Below, piece by piece: positions 21,996-34,600 of a DNA stretch of 64,000 nt (position 1 is its first letter; the number at the start of each line of letters is the position of its first letter). This DNA comes from Opisthorchis felineus. Taxonomy: Eukaryota > Platyhelminthes > Trematoda > Opisthorchiida > Opisthorchiidae. The stretch is from contig SJOL01007345.1 in NCBI GenBank assembly GCA_004794785.1, positions 255,306 through 319,305 on the forward strand, read 5' to 3'. The notes below the pieces were generated by a model that did not search any database, was not told where the DNA came from, and saw only the letters and a program-made list of their open reading frames with translations. The position numbers and the translations under genes were made by a program.

Positions 21996-22180
21996 TCTTT
22001 CAGCTGTAACACCCTTTCGGTGCCTAACTGCCATGCCACTCGAAGGAAGCACGAGGGCTGGGATACTGCCAGGTTGCACAAGCCTAGACAGGGGAAGTCT
22101 AGAGGCAGAGGTCGGGTTCGAACCACGGACCTTTCTTTCAGTAAATTCGCACTCTAACCACTGAGCCGCTGAGCTTCTTT
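21996..22180 (-). mobile_element. tRNA-derived SINE (copy 2), nested in the LINE
   Basis: This is the same element as at 6117-6296: A-box region CGGCTCAGTGGTTAGAG, B box GTGGTTCGAACCCGACC, body with CCAGCCCTCGTGCTTCC and end GTTACAGCTG (minus strand). The body is 22001-22173. It interrupts the LINE frame between KRVKEA and KDFFEKEAKLLAF. A short AAAGA duplication (21996-22000 and 22176-22180, plus strand TCTTT) may be the TSD. The nesting dates the SINE after the LINE. Confidence 0.8.
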
Positions 22181-22267
22181 AACTCGCTTCCATTCAATCT
22201 CCAAGCAATCTTCGTCATCCGCATGACTGTGCGTTTCCAGTAGCTTTGTAGACGGCTCAGCTCGATA

Positions 22268-22881
22268 CTATTCAGCTACTGAAACTTGTCGAAGTTGATG
22301 GTCGGAGCTGCACTCTTTTGGCAAGCGTAATGCTGGCGGGAAGCGAAGTGTTAAGTGGGCCCGCACGATGACGTGATCAGAGTCAAGTTGCGTACGCCAG
22401 AAGCAACGAGAGTCCTTAACTGAGGCTCTCCATCGGTAACTGATAGCCACCTGGTCCAACTGAGTCCACGATTGTCTTGTGATAAGTGGCTTCCAACTAA
22501 CGCGATGTGAGCGTTTGTGTTGGAAGTTCGTACTGGTCAGGAACAGACGACGATCTGCACACAACTGAAGAAACCGCTCCCAATTATCCGTACGCTCACC
22601 ATCGACTCCAAATCTACCACCTGACTGCTTCTTCCGAAATTAGTCATCGAACTTGGGCATTCAAATCACCTGCCCAGTTTACTATATCCGTCCTTCGTAC
22701 CGAAGCAGTCGTGACAGATCTTGATAAAACTCATCCTTCTTAGTCTCAGAACTGCAGTCTGTTGGGGCGTACGCTGATATGACAAACAATGGCTTACGCG
22801 CGAGTAATTCCTATGCTGGCCGAATGGTCGTATATTCAGGTATGGAGATTTCTGAGCCTTAGTGGGGGGTTCATTCTGCAA
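22268..22881 (-). pseudogene. LINE endonuclease domain remnants
   Basis: Frame 22268-22564 reads CADRRLFLTSTNFQHKRSHR, WKPLITRQSWTQLDQVAIS and YRWRASVKDSRCF, then LDSDHVIVRAHLTLRF. This is the C-terminal half of an APE-type LINE endonuclease, with the conserved S/T-x-x-D-H-x-x-V core. Frame 22666-22881 carries the middle part (SHCLSYQRTPQQTAV, FIKICHDCFG) in diverged form. The catalytic N-terminal part is only traceable in fragments up to about 22960. Multiple frameshifts. Confidence 0.7.
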
Positions 22882-23193
22882 GTTAGTTCCCCGGATGTTG
22901 AGAAGCCGAGGTGCTTTTTACGGCTGCTTCCACGTTGATGTTCGTCAGCAACATGCACTCTCTAGAAAGCTCGAACGTGCGGGTTTTCACCACCACTCAT
23001 CTATGAGTTTTGACCAGCAGTATGGTAATTAGGCAAAGCATGGGGCCTACAGGACGAGTACCCCGTTCAAAATGGAGGCTGTCACAGCTCAAATGGGCCT
23101 TCAGCTGAGGACTCGTCACCCGAAGAATCGGCTAACACTAGATCACGTGATATGATGAATTTTTAGTGAAAGACGAGCAGCTCTGTCCTCTAA

Positions 23194-23388
23194 TTGAAAC
23201 TTATTCACACTGCTAATCATCGTTCCCTAGTTGAGCGACTGATTCGAACTGTGTCTAGAAGTTTGCGGGCCAAAATCTTTTCAGATATTGATGGCTTGCA
23301 CGCTGATGAGTGTCTTCTGGTAGCCGGGTTGGTAAGATTGTGGACTACCTTTTCGACTGTCTACCCTGCATGCTCCCCTTCAATTTGA
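23194..23388 (+). pseudogene. Possible LTR-retrotransposon integrase fragment
   Basis: The frame contains IHTANHRSLVERLIRTVSRS followed by LRAKI. This resembles the Y-H-P-x-x-N-G-x-V-E-R-x-x-R-x-L-x-x-x-L-R segment of Gypsy-type integrases, with the YHPQ-NG part degenerate. The match is to one motif only. Confidence 0.3.
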
Positions 23389-24787
23389 GGCTACAGGCCC
23401 CGTCCTGATCATTCGTACACTTTGTCAGAGGTAAAGACGTGGAATGAAAGCTCTCAGACTGTGCATAGATTGACTTACGGAATGAACTATTGATTGAAAC
23501 TTCAAAATCTTTCCACTCTGTACAAGTTTGTAGACTGTGCTGCTATCAAGTGTTACTAAAAGAGATTGGGGGTCGGTACCATGGGTCAGCGGGTTGTTTG
23601 TTTAATGAGTTTGCCTACTGCCTGAAAACCATTTCTTTGACATGGCAAATGGGAATGAAACTGATGGGACTCCAGGAAATGAACTTTCCCTGCTAATGAA
23701 ACATTCCCGCTTAGCAGAACAGAAACTACTGTCACCTTGCTCACCTTAGCAGCTAACATTATCCCCTGATGGAAAAATGTCGTCCGCGTTTCCTTGAGTA
23801 TTCTTTTTTTTGTCTTCTGGAAGTGATGCCTGTTCGGCTAAATTGAGCGGATTATGATGCCATCATCGTTCGGTTCAGTTTACCAGCCTGCAAATCAGTT
23901 TGGAACATTCTTGGCTGTTCAATTAGTTACCAGTGAAGTCAGCCAAAACCGCCCGTCTAAGTACCGATATTTTACGAAATGATCAACTGCAATTTTGAAA
24001 AAAAAAACTGCAACCAAATTCGGAAGTGCCTTTAGAAATTCATTCACCTGAATGCGTTTACTTGATGCAGCCTTTCTCAACTAAATAAATGGAATTTCAT
24101 GAAGGACGCGATCAGGTACCGGAAAATCCAGTCTTTCACCTGTATTAAGACTCATCAGACAGGCGTAGAGCGATTCATTATATCAACAGCCATATAAGGA
24201 CGAGAGATCCTGCGTGAATGAGCTGTTCTGGATTCGACGTTCCCTTTCCTAATAATAACTGGCTAGAGCGAATGTCCACAGCTTTGTGGTTGTTGAGATC
24301 CCTGTAACAATGATTAGCCACTTATATAAACAGGTTTACTTGAGAAACTGTGGATTCCGGTGCTGGAGTCAGATATGAATGTCACTTTGCTGACAAGGGC
24401 CCAGCGGTCACCTGGTTAGCTTATCATACCCAGTCATATTTGCATCACCCCTTTTCCTTATAGCCAAGTTGCACGGCAAAGGGATGATAGGTGGTCGAAC
24501 AGCAGATTGCCTGGCTGAACTGGCATCTGACGGAATCGGTGAGTCTTGTTGTAGCTAATTTACACCCAATTACCGCTTTCCGGTTGCTCTTCTTCAGCGG
24601 AAAATGCACAGTTGTGCACACACAGGTTATCTAAAGTGATGCACCGAGATTCTGTCGATATGGAATACTCTTGTGGGAATTGTAGATTGCCTTCTGATTG
24701 TTTTCGCCCGATGGAACTGGGCATCCAACTCTTCTTGGAGATTGGCTTCACGGGCCCAGGGCAACTGTTCCTCGTCGATGGGTTACA

Positions 24788-24793
24788 TTTATT
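24788..24793 (-). terminator. Candidate polyadenylation signal of the tropomyosin gene
   Basis: On the minus strand this reads AATAAA, about 790 bp past the stop codon at 25582. I noticed no nearer canonical hexamer on this strand. Weak evidence without transcript data. Confidence 0.25.
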
Positions 24794-25581
24794 CGAAGTG
24801 CTCCACGGACCCACCTTTTAGTGAACAAATATGACTTAGGTCAGACAAAAAAATCGGTCCGAATAGGAAGAAAGGCTACTTCCTGCATTTTCTGATTATT
24901 TATGACGCAGAGATGGGTGTACTTTCACTCAGTTGGTGAACAGCTTAGAATGGATGTATATAAATTGGTTCAAAGATAGTGCGAAACATACCTAGAAAAT
25001 TTACTCAGGATCCATCCTGCAGACAGCGGTTTCAGTGCAAATCTAGGAATTCACCGGTGGAGTAGTGACAGAAGTTATTCTTTGCATCGTGACTGACTGT
25101 CCTCAACTCCATCTGTAACCATCTATGACAAAACTGTTCCAAAGGAGTCTGCGAGGTTCACGCTTAAATTTTATGTATACGTATCACCCTGACAGACGAA
25201 TCAAGTTGGATCGAAACACCACAGGGAAAATAAATCATACAATTTGGCTTCCAATGAGGATAAATCGAAGCTACTAAAGAAGGGGTGTGGAAGGAAACAA
25301 ACAAGGTGTAAAATGACATAGCGGAAACAGATGGAGAAAGCCAGGAAGGAATTCAGCTGTGCTGGACTCAAGGACAAAGTGCCAACCAAGTAGCTTTGTC
25401 GGTTAATGAGGTGGGATAAAGTTGGGAGAATGTCAGAGATCATTTCCGCAATAGTTTAAAAGGCCAACAGCATTAAGAGAATGGTGAAATACGTAGGTTT
25501 GAACACTTTGCAAGAAAACATGTATAAGCGGCTGAGGTAATGTCTGACAGAAAGGAAAATGGTACTTTGAGATACCAGGAT

Positions 25582-25664
25582 CTAATAACCAGTAAGTTCT
25601 GCGAATGTTTGATCCAATTCTCCACTGAGGTCCTTGTAACGGATTTTCTCGGCCAACAGATCGT
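25582..25664 (-). CDS. Tropomyosin exon 9 with stop codon (83 nt)
   Basis: Acceptor GCACTTCAG. It reads [18 protein letters not shown] then TFAELTGY and TAG (25582-25584). The ending is that of invertebrate muscle tropomyosins. I found no alternative last exon between it and exon 8. Confidence 0.95.
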
Positions 25665-28600
25665 CTGAAGTGCAAAAATATCCAAAACGGTATGTCAGTT
25701 GTTCTTCCAGGGCTTTTCCAACAATAATATGATCGTCATCACTACCTGCCTTACACAAAACTTACTGTGCAATCTGGTCAAAAATGGACCGAGATAGTTG
25801 AGACAGATACTCAGCAATATACTCTGGCTTTTTAGACGAGTTATTGGTGAACCCGATTGATATTCGCCATTGAGACGTGTCACAACGATAACGCCAGACT
25901 TTTCTACTCATTTTCACACCTATCTGCAAACTCTGAAGGTGTCCATCTGTAAAATGTATCGCTGTTTTCTGTTTCAACTGACTTAGTACAAAAATCGGAT
26001 GATCGAAGCCAGTGCAATTTTTTACGCTGACGGTGTTCTTCAACTAAAGCGTCTACCACAATGCCGAAGACCAGCAATTATTCAGGTTCATGTGCCCGAC
26101 CTCATTGTTGTATGAAGCATCTACAAAGACCCCCCAAAGCATGTTTAGCGCTCAATAAAGTAGGAGGAAGAGATTGATTCAAGGTTTGACGCTGCGTCAT
26201 ATCCGTATGCATGCAAATTGACAGTTGTAGAGTCCGTTTTGGACGTGAGCGACGCCCGATTTACTTTTCGTGGCCTGTGCCGAAACGATCCACACAGGCT
26301 TTCGAGAGTTGCTCGCTTCGGTTCATCGATCGGGTTTCTGTTTGATTACATTGTTCTCCGACTCACATATCTGCTATAAATTTGCATGTACACAACTGGA
26401 CCGTTTGGTCTTGGCAGCATTACACCTGAGTCTACCATACAATTGAAGAAAGCTAATCACATGTTGACGACCTACCTTCAAGGTGATCAACTTCGTTCTG
26501 AAGTTTGGAGACTTGGCGTTCAGCTTCAGCAGCCCGCTGTTCAGCCTGCGAAATGGATCAAAAGTTTTACAGGTTACGGATTCCGCCGGAAAATTTATTA
26601 GGAATTATATCCTACTTAAACCTCGCGCTTTAAAAAAGTGCAGAGGCACTCCTAGCGATAGCTAGACGGGAGTCAGCCACAAGACGGTGACCGATACAAT
26701 AACAAAAAGAGACCTCTTACGGATCCCTTCTTTCTGTACACTATCTTCATGTCACCGACAAGACGTGGATATCGAGTCTCACAATCAGATGCGTAACAGA
26801 GGGTTGGAACAACAATAAGAGCTGCTAACAAGTGACTTCCGGTAATATTCAAGCCGATTAGAGCTACCTTCAGTTATTCTCTCGGCAATTCGACTGTCTG
26901 AATCATTCTAGGTCAGACGAAAAAGGGAGATAAGCGAGCTATCGGCAGTCTGCTAATCGGCAACACGTCGGAATACACAGTAACGAGACATCCGCGCAGA
27001 TATGGGTCGCTCAAATAAGTCAAGAGTCATATTGATTGATTTCTGTCATTTGTCGTTGATATGCCACAAATTAGCCAAAAATGACCTTATGCATCCCCAC
27101 TTTCTCCTTGTCAATAACAAATCAAATGTGTTAAATGCACCCAAATCCACTTTCGATTCTCACGAACGCAACGGGAAGTACGGTCGTGAGATCGATTGGA
27201 TTCAATCATTTTGCGCTACATGTCAGCTGTTGCAGTCCGTTGACGCCCTCAATTCCAGAAATAAGTGTGGGACAACTTGGCCATTGGCATACGTCCAACT
27301 TCAAATGGATTGGCCGGTTTGTCAGCAGAAACCGATCGATTAACTTCATCGGTTTATCTTTTTGTGCGCACATAGTCCAGTTGGTATGTGCACGACATGT
27401 ACAACCTACCGTTTGCCAATCAATACACGGGACCATTCGATCTCACACAGTCATGCGTTTGTGACAAATATGCATTCTAAAAAGCCTGACCGTAGTGTGT
27501 CACCATGAAGCCTTCATTTCCGACTTGGTTAACACGAAAACTCGGCTTGGTATGATGTACAAACTTACGGCTTTGAGACGTTCTGTCAAATCTCGGATGG
27601 TTTCTTCATAACTTTCTTCACGTTGAGCGGACTGGAACAGAAGAGAGAATAAGCATTCGGATAACGAAATTGAACACTTGTTGTCTGAATTCCTGTTCAC
27701 CAAATTTTGAAAAATTCATAAGCGTTTTTGAGGGGTTCGCGTTATCCGCATCCATTTGAACCTCGGAAGTTGACACCGCTTCTGATGAACACACGTCTAT
27801 TATGCTGACTATCGCATAACATGGCTTCAAGTCAGTTTTTACGCGTTAGCACCTCTGTCCACAATGACTAGCCGGTTTATCGATCGGCAAGCAGTGACAC
27901 CAAACAAGTGTCAAGGTCAGGCCACAGCCTATTGATGACGAGGAGATTACGGATTCCTGCTGTCCAAACAGTGAAATCTCGGGAAAATCTCGGGATTAAT
28001 GATAAACCTTTAATAAAAGGAAGAAGCACTGCCACTAGAATAACGAAAGACAACAAAAATTAGAACTATGTTGGCCGATGAGTTCACAATTCGCAATTTT
28101 TAACACTACCATTCAGTCATAATTAGCTAATCTGTGAATAAAAGGGTGTGGTCCGGCGCACATAGATGAGCATGTGTAGCAGTCCTTGGAATGCGACCTT
28201 TGCACAGTCAGTTTGACTTTACCTCTTGTTCGGAAATCTCAAGAGCCTTCATGTTGTTACCCACAACTCGGAGTTCCTCTTCAAGTTCGACGATTTTGCT
28301 GGAATGAAAAAAAACGAGGGTAAAAGGATTCAGATGGTATGCAAAACAAGCTGGCTTTCAACTTAAACGTGATATGACTGCATGCTTGGGTTGCATCAAG
28401 GTTCTTGAGTCATGCTTCACTCGGAAATGATCCACCGCATTCTCCATTTCAGTGGCATGACAGTCAACCATATTTATTTGGCATGCACTAGCCTCTACGG
28501 ATGTTGTTCATCCCTGTTCAGTTACTATTTATTATCAAGATGCTGCTCCCTGGATTATCATAGGACTTAATTTGGACACTAGTCAGGAAGCCGTCAAATT

Positions 28601-31600
28601 CATCAGTTATAGCGATGCGCCTCAACGCCTCAAAACACGACCTTGTGTCACACAAAAGTGGGTTCGCAAATTAGCAAGCTACTACGGTAGGTTCACCGTA
28701 ATTACTCACGCCAGTGCGTGGCTATCGACTTCTATCTTTCCAGATCACCGGCGAACGAAATTGTGGTAGCTACAGGCAATGTGTAACATGGTTTATAGAT
28801 GATGATGAAATTATTGGTGATGATGAGATCAAATTTATGGCTGGATTTCGAAAAGCTCAGGTACACGAGCGCTTTTGTCATCAGACATACGCAGGGAGAT
28901 TGGAAACACGTAGTTACCCAGGGGTTATGTCCTTCGAAGAATTTCGCAGGTGGATACACGTAACTTGGACGTACTGTGTGATGCTGAAGCCATGGACGGA
29001 GATGGTCTAGCCAAATGTATCTGTAGCATAATCAATCCGCCCCATTACTGTTGAAATGTCACCCCTGTTCAGGTATCATCAGCCTATGAAGAACACGGGT
29101 ATAGGGCTATCATTTACGGTTCACCCAGATAACCGTACACCTAACTGAAGTTTATCAGAATGCTATTCCTTCCGGTTTGTAAACGTAAAGAAAAACTGCT
29201 TCCTTTAGACAAGCGTCAATTGTAACTCCGTACAGCAGACAGGACGTTGGTCGTGTGTATAATTCACAATCTAATGTATGCGCTCCACCTTGGTGACTGT
29301 ATCTGAATTCTATTCAGCTGTTCACTTGAAAGCAGTGCACAGATATCGTGGCGGCAAAGAGGCTAGAGCTTGATTTACACGACACATTCCTCCACTACCC
29401 GTCAAAATTGCACATATGCCTTTAATAAGTGATACATATTCTGTTAGGTCAAATGTTCATGCGGGCCACTATCTGCCTGCATTCCTCACCTGACCAACTC
29501 ATCGAAATCCTGCTTCTGTCTTTTCGTACCCGTCAACGTGTACTTTGAAGTTACGACCCCTGATACACACCAACGTAGATCCAACACAAGTCTCAATCGA
29601 TCGTCTCAACCAGAATTATTATTAATAGCCGTTTGGCTTTCACTTCCCAGGCCATACAGTTCCCAGCCAGTAGCCCAATAGATTGTAAAGCGAAGTTGAC
29701 CACTCTGCTCTACCGAATTCGGTAGAGCAGATTTCGGTTCTCTAGGAACAGAACGAACTTAGCCCCGCTACACATAACAACGATTAGCTCCACTGTTGAT
29801 GTGATTTCTTGGACTTTGAGTGTTCTGATTACGTGTACGTCATCTCAAATCTAGCCTCTCCTGCGTTTTCAACTCTCAGGTCGTCTCTTACGACCTCCCC
29901 TTTTTGAAGCCTATGTATTTTGATATCTTCAGTTATGTGGGACTGTCGTACACAGGTTTCCCTGGTTCTTAAATGATGTTATTCTGTCGTATCAGTTTTT
30001 GTGGTCTATGTCACGTCGGTTGGCGCTGAGTTCGAATTTCCGTTAGTCCTTGGATTCGCATATTTAGGTGGCGATTCACAAAAACTGGTTGAAATGGATG
30101 AATCCTTGTCAATCAGCCCTACCAGTCATCGGACCTAAACGGAGCTTTGATATAGCCAAGCTCAGTTGTACTTCTACTTGAAGGACCAAAGAATACGAAT
30201 ATCATGCTTGGCACTGCCACGTCTCAAGTTAGCTATCCAACCCACTGAGTTTCTTTTTTGCAATTATGTGACTTCAAGTGGAAAAGTACAGTTATAGCAG
30301 CGTACTAGGGCTTGGACGATCGATTGAAGTACATGTTTGACTCCCCTGGGATCATTTTAAAGTACACATTACCTGGCCCGAACACAAACAGGAGGTGATA
30401 GCGTCTTCAGTCCCATTACGAACGTCCTACTCACCTCTATTCGCAGACCAGGGTTTGGTGGTCTGCGCGCTTTTTTTGGCAAATAGTGCAGTGCAGCGGA
30501 AAAGGACTGACATTCTGGTCAATTGGGTTTGTTATTTGTTCTCATGTGTCTGCCGTTCAAGGATCTACATGACATGGACTAGGGTATTCTCATAGCCGCA
30601 TGCGATAACCAGCATGGGAGGGTGTTAAACGTCATGTGGTAAATCTGCTCAAAACACAGCAGTCTACATGGGCCTGGCAAAAATTGTCACCGTGGGCATG
30701 CAGGATGCTTCCACCTGTACATGGCGTGATTTTAAGGTTGATGTACCTTTCAGCAGCTTCTAGACGAGACTCAGCTCGTTCGAAATCAACCTCGACGATA
30801 GCCAGTTTACGTGCAGCCTGAAATCCAGGATAATAACATACGGGAAATTGACAGGTAGACGCATATTTTTGACACAAACAACAAAGCACCACACACACGC
30901 AAACGCACTACCTGGATGGATAATTTGAGTTTTAGGGGAGATGGACCGGGACACACAGAAACTGAGCCAACAGTGAAAATTAGCACACAAGGCTGTCTAC
31001 TGACGGGTGACTTAATCATCTTTGAAATTTCGATATGGATTAATTAACCTATTTAAACATTTGAAATCAGTACGGTCCAGAAAAGTGAATTTTTCAAAGC
31101 GGTCACTATCCAGACTTGACAAACTATGGGTCCTATATGGTTTTATTATTACCACCAGCCTCCGTGGTAAAACTGTGATCACATATGTTCATTCACGATT
31201 TTGCCAAGGACGGCTATCGTGTAAACCAGGTGGGTGTCATTTCAACTGATTTTACTTTTGGGTACTCACGAGTAGCTGAATGGTTTTGTCAGTATTTCTT
31301 GTCACCTGGATCCAAATGTTGACATTTCTGCAGCCACTGTCGCCAGTAATTGATATACTGTTCGTGTCACGTCGTTTGGATTTCACTTGCAGTGCTCTCT
31401 CTCTCTCACATCCATGCCACGGTCCATCTTTTAACAATGTATCCTCCAGAACAAGGTGACTGACCTCTCTTGATCATTAATCGGTCCGGCGGGGGTGAAC
31501 TTAGTCAAGAGTACAGTCATGCAGCTTAGTGCAAACTTCCCCTTGAAACCAACAGCGCGTTGTGGCAGTGGCAACCCCTAAATTGAGTAACCTGTGAATT

Positions 31601-34600
31601 CTTGCCCCGACGCTATTTTCCAGTAAGATAACCGAACAGACAAGACGTGGATGGCAGTTTGTGCCTTTGATACGGCTTGGAGGATCTCGTCATGAAAACC
31701 TGAAGAACTATAGTTTCACCGATAAAATATGCACTCTTTGGAGGAGTAGCTCTCAATCGGAGGTGAGGGCACTCCTTCTCCCTCCCTCGAGAGAACATTA
31801 AAGGTTCAGGATGGCATAGAGTCTCAAGTTTTTGAAGACATCAACTGCTGAAGTACTCCTTACTGGTCCAACTAATTTGTTTCAGCTGCCTACTAGCTAC
31901 CCATCATCACTCGTTAACAGTGGAGGATGTGCAGTCAGAGTAAAGTGCGTCCCAATCTGTATAGTGCTGGCTGACAAAATTCTACACGGGTAGCAAAATT
32001 AGCCTCTTTCACTTTGTAACAGTCGTCCTGTCTGTTAGTTCGTTTCACTCGTTTCAGGGTTTTCCACGCACAACTGGACCCAGCAACCAGATCTCCTGTT
32101 TACATGATTTTCCAACCGAAAGTTGGGCACAGAGGTTGCTTCACGTTTCAGTTGGCACAACATTCACGATATCGAATTAGTTCTGTCGATACGACGCTAC
32201 TTAAAGGAGAGATGGAAATTAATAACGCAATTAATTAGCAACGCATAATAACGCATAATCAGAAGCGTATACGTATAAAGAGAAGAGGGGTGTGTCACAT
32301 CTGAAATGTCAGGTTTGGGGAATCTGGTCGGTATATTTAATAAGTCTCCTTCTAGCCATTTCCTGGTGAACGCTTCGCATTTGGACACACTCACCTCATC
32401 GTATTTTCGATCGGCATCCTCAGCAATATATTTTGCTTCCTTCTGTTGATCTTCAAGCTGGCTGAGACGTTCGTCATCAGCAATGGACCGAATTTCAAGT
32501 TCTTTTCGCCCTCTGAATAAATAGACAACAAACAGCAGTTATGAAGCACGAGCCCATATCTGTTCATAAAGTGATTACCTGCATACGTATAAAGGTTAGG
32601 CGAGTAATGGCCGCGTCGAAGATGAGTCTGCATAGAGCACTCTTGTTCACGACGCGGATGCGAAGCTACACAATGCTCCATGTGGATCGTGAGAGGTAAT
32701 CTGAGGTTGCATCAATGCGTAACAAACGGAAAACCTGAATTTTTTAAATTCTTTGGAGAGGTGCTCCTAATGGGCAAAAATAAGCTAGCAGAATAGCTAC
32801 CTAAGGTGTCATAGATTTCGATAAACTAATGGATCATTGATGGAAAAGGCACTCACATGTTTTTAAAGCTTCAGTCAGCCTTGTCGCCGGAGGGTATTTG
32901 ATAGCTCTCCCCCCGAAGGAAGATCAACACAGGAAAAGAGGACTACCTCTGAAGGGGGTGTTATGGCGTTGCCAGAGTGGTCAGCTTTATTCTGGAATTT
33001 ACGTCTCTGAAGATAGCCACAGTTGATGTCGTCGGAACACAGGTGTTATGCTGTCGATGATGATGGTGTTGTCAGAACTAGCAAGATATATGCTATTCCG
33101 TAATTCACCAAATCCAAATTCTAGAAATGCGAATGCTAAGTACCGTAGATTGGATAGAGCAAGACTCCGTAGCCAAGGACAATCCGCATTTCGAAACATT
33201 TTCAAATTTTCCTTTGGTCTATCGGCAGGATTCCGGTGAGAACTTGGTGCTCCTCGTTAAACACACCGAAAAACCACAAGATGTTGAAAAACCCTCGCAA
33301 AATGGCACTGGATGCTGAGTTTCGGTTTCGTTTTGCTTGGTGTAACCAGTTACTCATTTTGATTCGTGAACTTGTAGGTGAACGGATTTCGGTTGGTAAC
33401 GCTACATTGTTGTATTCTGACAATCGATTGTGGGTGGATACTCATCACGCCCCAAGCCGTTCAACTTTGTCTCTGTTGGGTCGTCACAAGGGGGCGACCG
33501 ATCACCAGCTGAACGGAAAAACGGTGCTTACGTTGCATGGGACTTTAGAGATAGCAACTAACGTGTGAAGTATTCCCTCCGAAGTTCTTTGTAACCTGAC
33601 GTTTGTGAGTGGAGACACGCGCTTACTACTCGAAGTCTAAACTACAAACTGGATTCATGAGCTTTAAAGGCTTGTTTATCGGACTATCCACAAGAAGATA
33701 AAAACAATCGGCGCCTACTCATTCGCTTAGGTGGGAAACGACGATCGTATTGACGGAAGCATTAACCAACAATCTCCATTCAACAAGGCACCACATACGC
33801 GAAGGATTTCGAAAAATAAAACCCCGGAAAGATATCTGTTCGTGTTCTGATTGGTCCGTCAATGTAGCACACTGCAAAACGGCTGCGGGTTACGAAACCT
33901 CGGAGCCACAGTATGCTGGTTACAGAAAATGAGTAGTGAGGCTCGGTGGGATACAATTATGGTTGTTGTACATAAGGGTTAATGCGGAAACCCAAATACA
34001 AACACTTGTATCTGACCAGTCCATATCCGTACCAAATTCTGCCACACTTGTGCAGATGAAGGGAGCGGAATGTGATTCACTGATGAGGACATTTTTGGTT
34101 CTCCTAATAATGAGTATAACTCATTGATGAGTTGTTGTCGTGTTGTATGTAAAGGAGGACACCTCCCCACTCCGGCAATGGATAACCTCATGTATCATGT
34201 CCAACCATATGGACACTCGCGAAACAGACCATGCTTTTCGCATAATTTCTCTTATCTATGTTTTACCCCGGTTCATTTTAGCCTTTCTGAGAAGTAAACA
34301 ACACCACTGAAGTCATTGAGGCGCCCCTAATTTGCCTAAAATATTGCGTTCTGTAACTTCATGGCGTTTTCTTTCGTTTTCTGTTCGTTGTTCTTTTTGG
34401 CATGCACAAAGAGTGCTTTTTTGGTGAAATATGTTCTGCTTTTAAAAAGCGACAGTTTCTCAGTCGATGTCATCAGAATGGAGAGGAGGTTAATTAACTT
34501 AGTGGAGTACTTAAGCATCTGAACACTTTTTTCATTAACAGCGTAGTCTAAGTCCTACTTGCTTACTTTGAAACAGCGAGCCTGTTAGTAGTAGGCTGAA

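Larger units (their letters stand above)
19955..22960 (-). mobile_element. Non-LTR retrotransposon (LINE), endonuclease plus reverse transcriptase
   Basis: A nearly full-length ORF2-type region on the minus strand. From its 5' end: apurinic-type endonuclease pieces (about 22881-22268), a linker interrupted by a SINE (22001-22173), a region with SATEIQREISILKRDKTPGPDGLHP in pieces (about 21600-21400), RT (21361-20660) and a C-terminal region ending at about 19960 with LPGWGPRD and RSQWRS. It is damaged by frameshifts, one in-frame TGA in the RT and the SINE insertion. CR1/RTE-like affiliation is inferred from remembered motifs. It fills much of the space between the two convergent tropomyosin genes. 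Confidence 0.85.
22961..25581. other. Intergenic region, 3' side of the minus-strand tropomyosin
   Basis: No gene recognised. It includes a possible LTR-element integrase scrap (23194-23388) and a candidate poly(A) signal for the minus-strand gene. The remaining short frames are not recognised. Confidence 0.5.
25665..28222 (-). other. Introns between tropomyosin exons 6 and 9
   Basis: Three introns (25665-26475, 26546-27568, 27632-28222; 0.6-1.0 kb) with no recognisable content. Open frames at 27002-27464 on both strands look fortuitous. Confidence 0.6.
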
